Part shown: piece after piece, positions 62,547-64,000 of the stretch
Layout of the letters: each line of letters starts with the position of its first letter
How positions within the stretch are numbered: position 1 is the first letter of the stretch
Source: Megasphaera_A sueciensis
GTDB lineage: Bacteria; Bacillota; Negativicutes; Veillonellales; Megasphaeraceae
Length of the DNA: 64,000 nt
Direction of reading: 5' to 3'
Assembly (NCBI RefSeq): GCF_050219315.1
Contig: NZ_CP116939.1
Location: forward strand, 744,001 to 808,000
The notes under the pieces: model-generated
The model's input: the letters and a program-made list of their open reading frames with translations, nothing else
The model's database searches: none
Told to the model about the DNA's origin: nothing
Translations under genes and position numbers: made by a program

Positions 62547-63754
62547 TCGTTAAATCCCCATATCATGCACTTGCGATCAAACCAAGTGCGAATCATTTTT
62601 TTTATTTTATCCCAAAATCCATCTTTCTTTTCAGGCTCCCCCACCCATTTTTCACCACAAGAAGCAGCAAATTCCTTTAAAATTTGACGCTGTTTGTCAT
62701 TTAAATGCTTAGGTGTCGATACTTGAATGCGCACGTAATGATCGCCGCGCTTTTCAGACTGGAGATAAGGCACTCCACGGTTTTTAATACGGAAACTAGT
62801 TCCCGTTTGTGTACCAGCAGGAATTTTCAACTCAACCTTGCCATCCAACGTATCCACTCGTATCGTAGTTCCAAGAGCCGCCTGAGCAAATGTAATAGTT
62901 TCTTCTGACAATACATCATTACCTCGGCGTTCAAAATGACTATTCTTGCGTACATAAATATACACATACAAATCACCATGTCCGCCGCCACGCACACCGG
63001 GTTCACCTTCCCCGGCTACACGTAAGCGAGCTCCATCATCAACACCTGCGGGAATTTTAATTTTTAACTTTTTACGGATTTTAAGAGTACCTTCTCCATG
63101 ACATTTCTTACATTTTTCATGAACGATCTTACCCGTGCCACCGCAATGGGAACACGTCCGTACATTAACCATTTGTCCAAAAGGCGTATTTTGAACTACT
63201 CGCTGCTGTCCTGTTCCGTGACAAATAGGACATGTATCTACCTTACTACCAGGTTCAGCTCCTGACCCATGGCAATGATCACATGTTTCATTCTTAGGAA
63301 CCTGAATTTCCATTTCTACGCCGAAAGCAGCATTTTCAAAAGAAATATCTACATCGAAGCGCAAATCAGCTCCTCGTTCAGGTCCATTGGTCTGGCGGCT
63401 GCCCTGACCGCCGAAAAACGTATCAAAAATGTCTCCGAAGCCGCCAAAATCGCCTTGTCCAAATCCGCCTCCTTGACCAAAACCGCCAAAGCCACCCTGT
63501 CCAAACCCTCCAGAACCTGCAGCGCCATTTTGAAAGGCTTCCGGTCCAAACTGATCGTACTGTGCTCGTTTCTGTTTATCAGAAAGAACACTGTATGCTT
63601 CATTTATTTCTTTAAATTTTCCTTCAGCCGCCTTAGGATCATCCCGATTTTTATCGGGATGATATTTAATGGCAAGCTTGCGAAACGCTTTTTTGATTTC
63701 GTCATCACTAGCGTCTTTAGAAACACCTAGAATTTCATAATAATCTTTACTCAT
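62543..63754 (-). CDS. dnaJ: Chaperone DnaJ
   Basis: Co-chaperone that delivers clients to DnaK and stimulates its ATPase. The 403-residue protein has the J domain with HPD (32-34), a Gly/Phe region at about 75-115, four CxxCxGxG zinc repeats (CDHCHGSG, CPICHGTG, CSHCGGTG, CKKCHGEG) and the C-terminal client domains. It ends with about 30 extra residues (DGFWDKIKKMIRTWFDRK..) beyond usual DnaJ. It lies 23 bases after dnaK. Confidence 0.96.
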   Translation of the reverse strand: MSKDYYEILGVSKDASDDEIKKAFRKLAIKYHPDKNRDDPKAAEGKFKEINEAYSVLSDKQKRAQYDQFGPEAFQNGAAGSGGFGQGGFGGFGQGGGFGQGDFGGFGDIFDTFFGGQGSRQTNGPERGADLRFDVDISFENAAFGVEMEIQVPKNETCDHCHGSGAEPGSKVDTCPICHGTGQQRVVQNTPFGQMVNVRTCSHCGGTGKIVHEKCKKCHGEGTLKIRKKLKIKIPAGVDDGARLRVAGEGEPGVRGGGHGDLYVYIYVRKNSHFERRGNDVLSEETITFAQAALGTTIRVDTLDGKVELKIPAGTQTGTSFRIKNRGVPYLQSEKRGDHYVRIQVSTPKHLNDKQRQILKEFAASCGEKWVGEPEKKDGFWDKIKKMIRTWFDRKCMIWGFNE

Positions 63755-63777
63755 ATGGGCAGCCCCTCTTATCTATC

Positions 63778-64000
63778 TTACTTCTTGTCATCATCGACTA
63801 CTTTATAATCTGCATCGACGACTTTTTCATCCTTTGGCGCTTCTTGTGAACCTTGTTGCGCACCGCCGCTTTGCTGTGCAGCTTGCTGCTGTGCATCAGC
63901 TTGTTTATACATTTCGCTAGTCAGCTCGTATAACGGCTTTGTCAATTCATCTGTCGCTGCTTTAATTTTATCTGCATCATCAGTTTTTACAGCTTCTTTT
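63778..64000 (-). CDS. dnaK: Chaperone DnaK, C-terminal end (cut by window end)
   Basis: ATP-driven Hsp70 chaperone. Only the last 73 or so codons are present: helical-lid residues KIKAATDELTKPLYELTSEMY, a Gln/Ala/Gly-rich linker and the acidic tail VVDADYKVVDDDKK, the typical DnaK ending. The rest lies outside the window. dnaJ follows. Confidence 0.93.
   Translation of the reverse strand, partial: KEAVKTDDADKIKAATDELTKPLYELTSEMYKQADAQQQAAQQSGGAQQGSQEAPKDEKVVDADYKVVDDDKK

Noticed and set aside
1..64000. CRISPR arrays, tRNA or rRNA genes, prophage modules
   Set aside because: No regularly spaced repeats, no tRNA-like ends in the intergenic gaps and no phage structural genes were seen.

Overview
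The window reads as chromosomal DNA of a low-GC diderm Firmicute, most likely a Negativicutes/Veillonellaceae-type bacterium. The basis is the combination of Firmicute-style gene sets (RNase M5, YqeK-RsfS-LCP, CvfB, rpsU-yqeY, dnaK-dnaJ-prmA-rsmE-mtaB) with envelope genes typical of that class (csaB with a DUF5693 membrane protein), strong AGGAGG ribosome-binding sites, and sigma-A-type promoters. The genus is inference. No rRNA, tRNA, CRISPR array or prophage was seen.

Layout. 1-3.4 kb (+): end of class II aldolase, rpsT, a MATE exporter overlapping an M29 aminopeptidase, then a nested palindrome. 3.5-5.3 kb: a TlpA-like lipoprotein thioredoxin (-) and a 1,061-bp IS with a 25-bp target duplication. 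5.3-8.2 kb (-): long glutamine synthetase with an attenuator-like leader, yqeY and rpsU. 8.2-25.2 kb (-): a nearly uninterrupted housekeeping block: hemW, lepA, mnmA, nifS-type desulfurase, AEC transporter, crr, rsmA, rnmV, ynbB-like PLP enzyme, miaA, RsmJ-like methyltransferase, mutL, mutS, miaB. 25.3-33.4 kb: a looser, AT-rich stretch with an IS200-type element, a glycine-riboswitch-controlled APC permease, 1.1 kb without genes, csp with a long structured leader, a secreted His/Met-rich repeat protein, uppP, a LUD-domain gene remnant and a DUF169 gene. 33.4-36.4 kb (+): yraN, yifB/comM, dprA. 36.4-57.4 kb (-): cvfB, rsfS, LCP, yqeK, nadD, a small membrane ORF, proA, proB, yhbY, obg, ctpA, an M23 hydrolase, ftsX, ftsE, split transketolase, csaB, DUF5693, DUF2993, prfB and secA. 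57.7-59.2 kb (+): DEAD-box helicase. 59.3-64 kb (-): HIT, mtaB, rsmE, prmA, dnaJ and the end of dnaK.

Genes work together in recognisable groups. The desulfurase can feed sulfur to MnmA; mutS-mutL form the mismatch-repair pair; miaA, miaB, mnmA and mtaB modify tRNA near the anticodon; FtsE-FtsX sit beside an M23 hydrolase with intact catalytic motifs and CtpA; yifB and dprA are transformation-associated; csaB, DUF5693, DUF2993 and uppP belong to the envelope.

Most useful items for a second look: the prfB frameshift site, which carries UAA instead of the usual UGA; the glnA leader, with competing hairpins and an ANTAR-like hexaloop; the hairpin-plus-T-run leader of csp; the secreted metal-ligand-rich repeat protein; the IS with an unusually long target duplication; and the nested palindrome with IS150-like ends at 3.4 kb. 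Several starts were moved to codons with better ribosome-binding sites; these choices are stated in the entries.
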